A DNA stretch of 64,000 nt from Massilia solisilvae (GTDB taxonomy: Bacteria > Pseudomonadota > Gammaproteobacteria > Burkholderiales > Burkholderiaceae_D), in the NCBI RefSeq assembly GCF_024753215.1, contig NZ_JANUGV010000002.1, forward strand, positions 496,001 through 560,000. Direction: 5' to 3'. The notes beneath the pieces are model-generated. The model was not told the origin of the DNA. It searched no databases and saw nothing but the letters and a program-made list of their open reading frames with translations. Positions within the stretch are counted from its first letter, which is position 1, and each line of letters begins with the position of its first letter. Shown in pieces: positions 54,325-61,596 of this stretch. The translations under genes and the position numbers were made by a program.

Positions 54325-56970
54325 ATGAGCGGGAGCCAGGTAATTGCGGCCGGAGCCGCGCTGTCGGCGTTTAGCGGCGACTCGCAGCACAACCGCTTTA
54401 TGCGGCTCGAGTTCCCCTTCCAGGACGGGCCGCACACTGCCACCCTGCTCGTGAACACACTGCACGCGCACGAGGAGCTCTCGCGCGACTTCAGGTTCGA
54501 CGTGGAGGTGCTGTCCGACGATGCGCGCATTCCGCTGAAGAAGATGATGGCGCGGATGGTGACCATCTCGCTGGTGCGCGAGGACGGCTCGCTGCGGTAC
54601 TTCAACGGCTACGTGACCGAATTCAGGTTCGTGCGCACCGACGGCGGCTTCGCGTTCTACCACATGGTGCTGGAACCGTGGCTCGCATTCGCGCGGCTAC
54701 GCAAGGACAACGTGTCTTTCCACGGCAAGAGCGTGCGAGAGATCACCGAGGCGACGCTGACGCACTACCGCCAGGCCGACTGGCACATGAACACGTTCGA
54801 CGACGACCCGAGACTGACCGTCGCCAACCAGCACAACGAGAGCGACTACAACCACCTGCACCGGCGCTGGGAGGTGCGCGGACTGCATTACTGGTACGAA
54901 CACCGCTTCGACGGCCACAGGCTCGTCTTGTCGGACAGGAGCGTGCTGGCCGAGCCGATTGACGCGACCCGGCATGACGACGCGGACGTGATCCCGTTCC
55001 GCGACAAGGGCGGGGCGCTCGAGGACGACGGCATCCGCGAGTGGACTGCGGTGCGGCGCCTTGGTTCGGGCAAGACCACGCTGGCCAGCTTCGACTACAA
55101 GAACCCGGTTCCCCAGCGCGCGAGCGTTGGCTCGGCCAACCAGCAGGGCGATTTCTTCCCGCACGAGGTCTACGAGAACACTGGCGCCTACGGCTTTCGC
55201 ACTCGGATCGATGGCGAGAAGCTCGCGCAGCAGCGCATGGTGGAGCAGGACAAGGACACGCAGTACTTTGAAGCGGCCGGGAACGACCGGACGGTGCAGC
55301 CGGGCCGCACGTTCAAGCTCGGTGGCCATTTCAGTGCCGATCCGCGGTCGGTGGAGTACGATCCCGAGCCGCGGCGCAGCATCGCCGACCGCGACTACCT
55401 GATCCTCGCTGTCGATCACGAGGCCAGCAACAACTACCTGGCCGGTCGCGGTGCGCCGTCGCACTACGAGAACAGTTTTACCTGCATACGCAAGGACATC
55501 CACTGGCGGCCCGGGCCCAGCTACAACAGCGAACCGTGCGCCAACCCGGGCGTGCAGACCGCGACCGTCGTCGGGCCGGCCGGGTCGGAAATCCACACCG
55601 ATGGCCTGGGGCGCGTAAAGGTGCAGTTCCATTGGGACCGGCTGGGCAACTACGACGAGAACAGCTCGCCGTGGATGCGGGTGATGGTGCCGGCCGCGGG
55701 CAACCAGTTCGGCCAGGTCCGGCTGCCGCGGGTGGGCGAGGAGGTAGCGGTCGTCTACCCGGACGGGAACATCGACCACCCACTGATACTCGGCGCGCTC
55801 TACAACGGCCGCCACATGCCGCCCTGGAACCTGCCGGGGCAAGCAGCGCTGAGTGGTCTGCGCAGCAGGGAGCTGGCCGGAGGCGGCGCACGGGGTAACC
55901 ATCTCATCCTGGACGACACCAACCAGCAGATCCAGGCGCAGCTCAAGAGCGACCACCAGTGCAGCCAGCTCTCGCTCGGGCACATCACGCGGATCGAGGA
56001 CACGACCGGGCGCAAGGATGCACGGGGCGAAGGCTGGGAGCTCCGCACGGACGGACACGGCGTGGCGCGCGCCGCACAAGGCATGCTGATCACGACTGAG
56101 GCGCGGACCTCCGCTCGTGGCCACATCAAGGATATGGGCGAAACGATTCAACGTCTCACCGCTGCTCGAGAAATGCAGGAAGGCCAAGCCGAGCTGGCCG
56201 AGCAGAATGGCGCCCAAGAGAAGCTGGGACAACAGTCGGACGTTGCAAAGGCGCTCAAGGCCCAGATCGATGCGACCCGGGGCAAGGATGCCGGCGCAAA
56301 CAAGGCCAGCTCGCCGGAGTTGGCCGAACCACAGCTAATCCTTGCGAGCCCCGCCGGCATTGCGACCACCACTGCTCAGTCCACCCACTTCGCCAGTGAT
56401 CTGAACACGGCGATCACCACGGGCAGGAGCGTTTCCATCGCCGCTGGCGACGGCTTCTTCGCGAGCGTCCGGCAGACGTTCCGGCTGTTCGTGCAAAAGG
56501 CCGGCATGAAGCTGATCGCCGCTGCAGGCGATGTGGACGTCAAGGCTCTCACCGACAGTATCAACCTGCTGGCCAAGCTCAGCATTACCCAGACGGCAAA
56601 CCGAATCGTCATTAGCGCCAAAGAGGACATTGTCATCAACGGCGGCGGCAGCTACGCGAAATTCAATGCAGGTGGAATCGAATTTGGCACCAACGGCACT
56701 TTCGTCGCTCATGCCGCTTCCCACCACCTCCCTGCAGCAAAAGGTATGGCGGCTCCTAGCCTGAACAGCAATGCAGTTGATGTCTCCGTCAAGCGCGATT
56801 TGCATCTGGAGTACGTCGATGCTGACGGCAACCCCCTGCAGCATGATCCGATTCAAGCACATGCCTGGGACGGGCAAATGCATGACAGGACGTTGGATGC
56901 GGAAGGGAAAGCCACCATTAGCGACGTCTCCAGGGGCTCGTTCAGAGCTGAACAGATCAAACGAAAATAG
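54325..56970 (+). CDS. vgrG: T6SS spike protein VgrG (TssI)
   Basis: An 881-residue VgrG. Residues 1 to about 480 are the gp27-like part (LEFPFQDGPHTATLLVNTLHAHEELSRDFRF; QHNESDYNHLHRRWEVRGL), then the gp5 OB fold (GRVKVQFHWDRLGNYDENSSPWMRV; GNQFGQVRLPRVGEEVAVVYPDGN), the T6SS_Vgr region (SRELAGGGARGNHLILDD), a coiled-coil stretch (residues 600-660) and a DUF2345 repeat blade (residues 680-830). The last 50 residues (KRDLHLEYVDADGNPLQHD...) form a carboxypeptidase-regulatory-like strand pattern that may dock the effector. ATG at 54325 after GGAGGCAGGT. Confidence 0.93.
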   Translation: MSGSQVIAAGAALSAFSGDSQHNRFMRLEFPFQDGPHTATLLVNTLHAHEELSRDFRFDVEVLSDDARIPLKKMMARMVTISLVREDGSLRYFNGYVTEFRFVRTDGGFAFYHMVLEPWLAFARLRKDNVSFHGKSVREITEATLTHYRQADWHMNTFDDDPRLTVANQHNESDYNHLHRRWEVRGLHYWYEHRFDGHRLVLSDRSVLAEPIDATRHDDADVIPFRDKGGALEDDGIREWTAVRRLGSGKTTLASFDYKNPVPQRASVGSANQQGDFFPHEVYENTGAYGFRTRIDGEKLAQQRMVEQDKDTQYFEAAGNDRTVQPGRTFKLGGHFSADPRSVEYDPEPRRSIADRDYLILAVDHEASNNYLAGRGAPSHYENSFTCIRKDIHWRPGPSYNSEPCANPGVQTATVVGPAGSEIHTDGLGRVKVQFHWDRLGNYDENSSPWMRVMVPAAGNQFGQVRLPRVGEEVAVVYPDGNIDHPLILGALYNGRHMPPWNLPGQAALSGLRSRELAGGGARGNHLILDDTNQQIQAQLKSDHQCSQLSLGHITRIEDTTGRKDARGEGWELRTDGHGVARAAQGMLITTEARTSARGHIKDMGETIQRLTAAREMQEGQAELAEQNGAQEKLGQQSDVAKALKAQIDATRGKDAGANKASSPELAEPQLILASPAGIATTTAQSTHFASDLNTAITTGRSVSIAAGDGFFASVRQTFRLFVQKAGMKLIAAAGDVDVKALTDSINLLAKLSITQTANRIVISAKEDIVINGGGSYAKFNAGGIEFGTNGTFVAHAASHHLPAAKGMAAPSLNSNAVDVSVKRDLHLEYVDADGNPLQHDPIQAHAWDGQMHDRTLDAEGKATISDVSRGSFRAEQIKRK

Positions 56971-56982
56971 TCGAGGTAAAGG

Positions 56983-58362
56983 ATGCCAACCGAGGTTAAG
57001 CACGCAGATGACGAGATGGCTGTGCAAGAACATTGTATCGACCTACCCGGGGAAACGGTCCAGTGCTGGCTCGGCGGCGGAACCGATAAGCTCAAGGTTA
57101 TATTACGTAAGCACCGGGATGTGATTTTCGATATCAAACTTGGGAACGGAAAGACCTACACCCTCGAGACCACTGAGTCGGATTTTTATAATCCCAGGGA
57201 TAAGAAGCTCGTCTATGCCGCGCGCCGTGATAAGGTAACTTTCAAAGATGGCGAGCGAATGCACGTATGGGTAAGCAGGGGCTTCCGCGGCGCCCTCGTC
57301 CTTAAATGTGATGGCCATGTCATCTCTGAAGTAAAGCCCAATGAATGGGATACTCATCGCCACACTGAGGATCCGAAAGAGAAACCTGCCCCAATCATTA
57401 TCGCACTCGCCCATTCTCCCGCGGCGCCAACAGCACCGGAGTCACACAGCCAGTCGCGTCACGGAAGCATGGACGATTCTGCGCATTCACTTCATGTGCA
57501 TGAGGTATCGCCGCGCGGCGCCCCGCAATACATACTTGAGTTCTTTGAAAGTGGCGCAGAGTCCTTGCACGTAGACAGCGAAGATATCGTTACGAGAAAC
57601 TGGATAATAGGGCAGCTCGCAGGCGTAGGGGGATACGCGTTAGACAATCATGCTTGGGTTAAAGAGCTTGTCGGTTGCAGATTTCACTTGCAGCGAGTCG
57701 TACACCGAGCCGGCCCGAAAGTGTATATGATTTTCAACGGTAACAACAGAATTCGTGAGGTGGTTTCGGCATCGCGATACGGCCTGAGCCATCCGAAGAT
57801 TGTAAAAATTACTGGTGGGGCTGGCGGGGCCACGCAGGCTTGGGACGCGGCTAAAGGTGCAGCCAAAGATTCCATTAAGGTTTTTGCAAAAGAAGAAGGC
57901 AAGATGGTATTAAAGGGAGGAGCTATCACCATTGGTTTCACAATAGCAATTGACGTGGCAGAATGGTATAAAGACTATTCGCAGATTGGGGCGGACGGAA
58001 AGCCAAAAAAAGACTTTGTTGACCTGTTTGCAAAAGTCGGGATCGACCTCATGAAAGCTGGACTAGTGGCGGCTCTAACAACTGCCACCGTGGCTGCCTT
58101 GTTTTCCGGATTGGCGCTCATCGGTGTAAGTATTGCGGCGCCAGTGGTATTGGTAGTGCTTGGCACACTTGCAGTCGCTGCGGCATGGACATATGCCGTC
58201 GAGAAAGGCGATAAAGCGATTAGCCGTGCGCTGGGCGAAGCTGATTCAACGACCTGGTGTTCGAAAACATTTCGGGATACCGCTCGCTATCTTGCTGAGG
58301 TGAGCAAGGACGTTCGATATCAGCGTTATGAACTTGTTCCAGTGCTTCCAATCATGAGGTGA
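56983..58362 (+). CDS. Candidate membrane-acting T6SS effector
   Basis: A 459-residue protein 12 bases after vgrG. No enzyme motif is visible. Residues 1-125 look like a beta-rich domain (VQCWLGGG; KVILRKHRDVIFDIKLGNGKTY); 130-175 is a His/Ser/Pro-rich linker; 180-290 is a second domain (RNWIIGQLAGVGGYALDNHAW; ASRYGLSHPKIVKITGG); 305-328 is a weakly hydrophobic helix; 358-405 are two adjacent strongly hydrophobic helices (LVAALTTATVAALFSGLALI, VVLVVLGTLAVAAAWTY), a hairpin as in pore-forming toxins. Lower GC than vgrG. Position after vgrG and before a polytopic protein and PAAR gene fits an effector. Activity is inference. Confidence 0.6.
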   Translation: MPTEVKHADDEMAVQEHCIDLPGETVQCWLGGGTDKLKVILRKHRDVIFDIKLGNGKTYTLETTESDFYNPRDKKLVYAARRDKVTFKDGERMHVWVSRGFRGALVLKCDGHVISEVKPNEWDTHRHTEDPKEKPAPIIIALAHSPAAPTAPESHSQSRHGSMDDSAHSLHVHEVSPRGAPQYILEFFESGAESLHVDSEDIVTRNWIIGQLAGVGGYALDNHAWVKELVGCRFHLQRVVHRAGPKVYMIFNGNNRIREVVSASRYGLSHPKIVKITGGAGGATQAWDAAKGAAKDSIKVFAKEEGKMVLKGGAITIGFTIAIDVAEWYKDYSQIGADGKPKKDFVDLFAKVGIDLMKAGLVAALTTATVAALFSGLALIGVSIAAPVVLVVLGTLAVAAAWTYAVEKGDKAISRALGEADSTTWCSKTFRDTARYLAEVSKDVRYQRYELVPVLPIMR

Positions 58363-58365
58363 AAA

Positions 58366-59145
58366 ATGGGAAAGCCGAAGACGGAAGGAGATCTGGCGCA
58401 ACCAGGAGGACACTTGAGAGTGCTAGTTAGGTTCGCTTCGCTCGGCGGGCTTTTTATTTCTATGCTTGGCACTGCACTCATTTGGGCCGGAACCGATTCA
58501 TTTAATTGTTCGTCTGCTGTATGGAAGGCGTCGTTGGGATTGAATCTCGTTCTTTCTGGGCTTGTGTGGCTGGTCTATTTGCCCTTTAGGAACACCGACC
58601 GGGTTCTTGGGAATGGTCTACTCGCGATGTTCATGCTGTTTAGTATGTTTTGGGTGTTCGGCTTCGCGATGTTATATTTCTATCCGCTGTTCGCGCCGAT
58701 GAGTTCTTGGGCGCGCGTTATCGCGTTGGTTGGGATTACGTCATTATTAATTCATCGCGCTTTTGCGATTTTCCGAGACATAGAAAAGGCGTTGAGCGGT
58801 AATAAGGGCCTGCTCGCCCGAATGTATTGCGATGAGGGTCGATCGATCACTTTTAGTAGAGAGGCTGTCGGGCTCTTGGAGCGAGCCCGTACGGACCGTA
58901 ACCCCTTCAGGTCGTACCATGTTTACGCAGCAATGGTCGTGGCTCCGTTCGTCCTTGTCTTAAATAGAATATTGAGCCCGATTTTCGGTGACGGCCACGG
59001 GCTGTTCTTAGTGCTGGGCTTTTTTGCTGTTCCTATCACGCTTTGGGGCGTTGAGATATTCGTCCAAACAATCGTGACAATGATTTGCTACCCGATTAGA
59101 TTGGAGAGAAGTACCGGGAAGCCGGTATTGCTTAAAGACTGGTAA
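58366..59145 (+). CDS. Polytopic membrane protein, candidate immunity protein
   Basis: A 259-residue inner-membrane protein with about six helices (residues 25-44, 55-73, 82-105, 110-128, 188-208, 218-243). It begins three bases after the candidate effector and shares its low GC. Immunity proteins against pore-forming T6SS effectors are typically membrane proteins encoded directly downstream, so this fits. No known family recognised; role is inference from position. Confidence 0.6.
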   Translation: MGKPKTEGDLAQPGGHLRVLVRFASLGGLFISMLGTALIWAGTDSFNCSSAVWKASLGLNLVLSGLVWLVYLPFRNTDRVLGNGLLAMFMLFSMFWVFGFAMLYFYPLFAPMSSWARVIALVGITSLLIHRAFAIFRDIEKALSGNKGLLARMYCDEGRSITFSREAVGLLERARTDRNPFRSYHVYAAMVVAPFVLVLNRILSPIFGDGHGLFLVLGFFAVPITLWGVEIFVQTIVTMICYPIRLERSTGKPVLLKDW

Positions 59146-59189
59146 TGCGGCTGAAGGGACGGATTAGGATACAAAGGGAGCGTACTCGA

Positions 59190-59468
59190 ATGACGCTGAA
59201 AATAATTACGGTCGGTGATAGGACCGATCACGGTGGTACTGTCATCAGTGGCTCGCCTACACACGACATCAGGGGGCGTTCCATTGCCAGGCTCGGCGAT
59301 AAAGTCGATTGCCCCGAGTCGTACCCGGGCGGGAAGCCGCACGGTGTAAACAAGATCATAACGGCCCACAGCACATTTACGGCCGGCGGCATCCCGGTTG
59401 CGGTTGAGGGCTGCACAACCGAGTGCGGGTGCAAGCTAATTGGCAGTCTGCCGGCTATGGTGGATTAA
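59190..59468 (+). CDS. PAAR domain protein (T6SS spike tip)
   Basis: A 92-residue PAAR protein that caps the VgrG spike. It has the zinc-site pattern of PAAR repeats: TDHGGTVISGSPTHDIRGR, ARLGDKVDCPE, KIITAHSTFTAGGIPVAVEG and TECGCKLIG. The Met at 59190 is the natural start (GGGAG upstream); an in-frame ATG at 59145 gives a charged leader and is less likely. It follows the immunity candidate and precedes the SseB-like gene. Confidence 0.88.
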   Translation: MTLKIITVGDRTDHGGTVISGSPTHDIRGRSIARLGDKVDCPESYPGGKPHGVNKIITAHSTFTAGGIPVAVEGCTTECGCKLIGSLPAMVD

Positions 59469-59537
59469 CCGGCGCCCAATCCTCGCGGGCCGTTCTCCGT
59501 TCCCCAGGCTATATCTCAACCACAGGAGCCGCTCCCC

Positions 59538-60485
59538 ATGGAACGACTAGAATCAGCACTCGCCACAGCGGCCGCTGACCCGGCCGCGCGCCCGGAGTTT
59601 TATCGGATACTCCTCGAGTCCGAGATCTATGTACTCGGGTCATCCAACGCTCCTGGTGAGGGAGGGCAAACGCTGCCCGCCGGCGCAACCCTTTCGCTTG
59701 CGCAGTGGAAGAAAGCAGATGGGACGGCGGTGATCCCTTTTTTTGCGAGCATGGAAGCGCTGCAGCGCGCGTTAAAAGAGCCAGCGCAGTACCTGGCGAT
59801 GCCGGCAAGGGCATTTTTTGAGATGACGAGTGGCGCGCGTTTGGTCATCAACCCAGCGTCGGACTATGCGAAGGAGTTTGCTCCACACGAAATCGCAGCG
59901 CTGCTGAGAACCGGCGTGAACTCCACGCTGGCGGTCGACGAGGTGCACGAACCGAGGAAGGTTCTGCTGGGGCAGCCGGCCGAGTACCCCGCGGCCATGG
60001 TGACCGCGCTGGCAAAACTAATGGCGAGGCATGCTAGCGTTAAGGGTGCGTATCTCTGCTTGATGCATGACCCGTCCGCGAGCGACAAGCCCGCGCTGGT
60101 CGTCGGTTTGGAGGGCGAAGGTGACCTTGTTCAGGTCATACAAGAGGCAGGATCGGTGGCGGCGGACACCGCCCCGACTGGGTGGCCTGTGAACTTCGTA
60201 GAGATCAAGCGTGGACAGCCCGGAATCGCACGGCATATGTTCACCGCGGTGAGCCCGTTCTATGCCAGAAAACACGCGGATGGTGTTAGCGCATGGTTGC
60301 GTACACCCGCGGGGCGTGCGCTTTGTGTCTTCGCCATCATCCTTGGGATAGTGCACCATGCGCTGTTCCCACAAGTCCCGAGCGCGATCGCGTGGCCGGT
60401 CATATTCTGCATTTTGATGGTCTGTGTCTTGTTGGCGACCCGTGGGAAAAGGCCAACGCTTCCGGCCGAGCGGTCGCCCAAATAG
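59538..60485 (+). CDS. SseB-like protein with C-terminal membrane helices
   Basis: A 315-residue protein. Residues 1-110 match the SseB N-terminal domain (FYRILLESEIYVLG; GTAVIPFFASMEALQ; YLAMPARAFFEMTSG), 115-235 the SseB C-terminal domain (EPRKVLLGQPAEYPAAMVTALAKLM; GAYLCLMHDP). Unlike plain SseB it ends in two membrane helices (about residues 262-280 and 283-302). SseB-type proteins recur in T6SS clusters without known activity. Last gene of the island cluster. Confidence 0.75.
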   Translation: MERLESALATAAADPAARPEFYRILLESEIYVLGSSNAPGEGGQTLPAGATLSLAQWKKADGTAVIPFFASMEALQRALKEPAQYLAMPARAFFEMTSGARLVINPASDYAKEFAPHEIAALLRTGVNSTLAVDEVHEPRKVLLGQPAEYPAAMVTALAKLMARHASVKGAYLCLMHDPSASDKPALVVGLEGEGDLVQVIQEAGSVAADTAPTGWPVNFVEIKRGQPGIARHMFTAVSPFYARKHADGVSAWLRTPAGRALCVFAIILGIVHHALFPQVPSAIAWPVIFCILMVCVLLATRGKRPTLPAERSPK

Positions 60486-60502
60486 ACTCGACTGCGTGAC
60501 CG

Positions 60503-60533
60503 AAAGCCGAGCACCCGCGTGCTCGGCTTTCTA
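60503..60533. terminator. Hairpin terminator after the SseB-like gene
   Basis: A 12-bp perfect stem, AAAGCCGAGCAC (60503-60514) with GTGCTCGGCTTT (60519-60530), loop CCGC. Ends the T6SS operon; the AAAG/CTTT edges allow some use in both directions. Confidence 0.8.
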
Positions 60534-60689
60534 AAGCCCCGTTTGCAGTTTAATGTCGGCACGCACCTGTTCACATAGTTGGTCCGGGGTGCAGCCTTCT
60601 CCCAAGTAGGCAAGCGCCAGGAGTGACAGGGGGTGTGGCAGATTGAGATTGACGTTTTGAAGACGCGCCTCGCTCGTGAGTTCGCGCAT
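60531..60689 (-). CDS. Short open frame, possible small protein
   Basis: A 52-codon frame starting MRELTSEARL and containing HPLSLLALAYLGEGCTPDQL, with composition unlike a random frame. No ribosome site. It could be a small gene or a remnant of one interrupted here; no family recognised. The rest of 60486-60925 holds no other gene. Confidence 0.3.
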   Translation of the reverse strand: MRELTSEARLQNVNLNLPHPLSLLALAYLGEGCTPDQLCEQVRADIKLQTGL

Positions 60690-60706
60690 TCTCGAACGCA
60701 ATTGGC

Positions 60707-60757
60707 TTTTGCCCCCGACCACTTTGATTGTCGAACGAACACATCTGTCAGGGCCAT
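60707..60757 (-). pseudogene. N-terminal remnant of a tyrosine integrase
   Basis: From an ATG at 60757 the minus strand reads MALTDVFVRQSKWSGAK, the typical opening of P4-type tyrosine integrases with an N-terminal DUF4102 domain. Similarity ends after 17 codons and no catalytic R...HxxR...Y part follows. It lies about 170 bases from the tRNA-Arg 3' end, where such integrases sit. Family call is from memory of integrase N-termini. Confidence 0.5.
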
Positions 60758-60899
60758 GTCGTGTCCCCTGTTGGTCGACGGCGCCGTCGGGGACCGAACT
60801 GAACGCCGCACATGCCAACATGAAGGATGAGCTTGGTTGAGGCGACGCCGGCGTTTGCGTCAGAGCAGAGGAGGTGTATTTTGAGATGCGGTGAGACCA

Positions 60900-60949
60900 C
60901 CGCGAGACGACCTGGAGCGAAGGGTTGGTCCCCCCGACTGGAATCGAAC
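60900..60949. repeat. Right island repeat (att-like) overlapping tRNA-Arg
   Basis: Partner of 48818-48867 (48/50). Bases 60926-60949 are the 3' end of the tRNA (CCA, acceptor strand, T-loop); 60900-60925 lie just downstream of it. Confidence 0.8.
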
Positions 60950-61000
60950 CAGTATCCCACGCTTAGGAGGCATGTGCACTATCCATTGTGCTACGGGGAG
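60926..61000 (-). tRNA. tRNA-Arg (CCT anticodon)
   Basis: A 75-base cloverleaf on the minus strand. Acceptor CTCCCCG/CGGGGGG, anticodon stem CATGC/GCGTG with loop CTCCTAA (anticodon CCT, reads AGG), T-arm ACTGG-TTCGATT-CCAGT, discriminator A and encoded CCA. Its 3' end is the island integration site. Confidence 0.93.
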
Positions 61001-61136
61001 GACGCGAGCGGCCGCAAGGCGCGGCGCGCTGGGCAGGACGGGCCTGCGGTTCGGCGAGCGGACGCTGCGTGGCAGCCCGGGATCGTGAACTGCCGCAATT
61101 ATAGCCGAGGGGCCGGCACAATGGAAAATGCGCGGG

Positions 61137-61439
61137 TCAGCCCCGCTGGACGCACTGGTTATTGTTCTCCGAGCACAGGATCTCGACCACCATCCGCTTG
61201 CCGCAACCGGATACGCCCACCGAATACTGGGCGCGCACGTAACCGCCAAACGCCAGCGGCTGCAGCTCCTGCCGGTGGATCACCTGTCCCGTCGCTTGCG
61301 GGCAATCGAGCTGGAACTGGCCCCGGCGCTCGGCCGCGGCCACCGCTTCCGGCTCCATCTTGTCGACAAAGGGCGGCCCGGAGGCGCAGCCGCTGGACAG
61401 GAAAACGGGCACGAGCCCCAATAGCAATCGCTGATTCAT
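61137..61439 (-). CDS. Small lipoprotein
   Basis: A 100-residue protein with lipobox LSSGC after a short signal (MNQRLLLGLVPVFLSSG). The mature part has four further cysteines spaced as two possible disulfides (LDCPQA, VSGCGKR, ILCSENNNQC) and a segment FGGYVRAQYSVGVSGCGKRM shared by many betaproteobacterial small lipoproteins. Function unknown. GAGG lies before the ATG. It is divergent from uup. Confidence 0.75.
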   Translation of the reverse strand: MNQRLLLGLVPVFLSSGCASGPPFVDKMEPEAVAAAERRGQFQLDCPQATGQVIHRQELQPLAFGGYVRAQYSVGVSGCGKRMVVEILCSENNNQCVQRG

Positions 61440-61596
61440 GATGGCCTCGCCAGATAGGACGTCAGCAGTGTGACGCCCACGCGGCCCGGCCGCAATCGGC
61501 CCTTGGTCCCATCGCGGTAGGCCCAGCGGCTTGACTACCGGTACAATGCTGCTTCTTTGGTTTTCCAGCCGCGCGCGCCCGCGCCTTGTAAACGTT

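Larger units (their letters stand above)
48818..60949. mobile_element. Genomic island carrying a partial T6SS, bounded by tRNA-Arg direct repeats
   Basis: Direct repeats at 48818-48867 and 60900-60949 (48/50 identical; weaker similarity extends left to 48804 and 60885). The right one overlaps the 3' end of an intact tRNA-Arg(CCT). Between them lie the T6SS genes, a truncated ORF at the left junction and an integrase-like N-terminus at the right one. GC content drops in the effector/immunity section (about 57-59.2 kb). No intact integrase or transfer gene remains, so the element looks immobile. Boundaries are from sequence; the history is inference. Confidence 0.65.
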
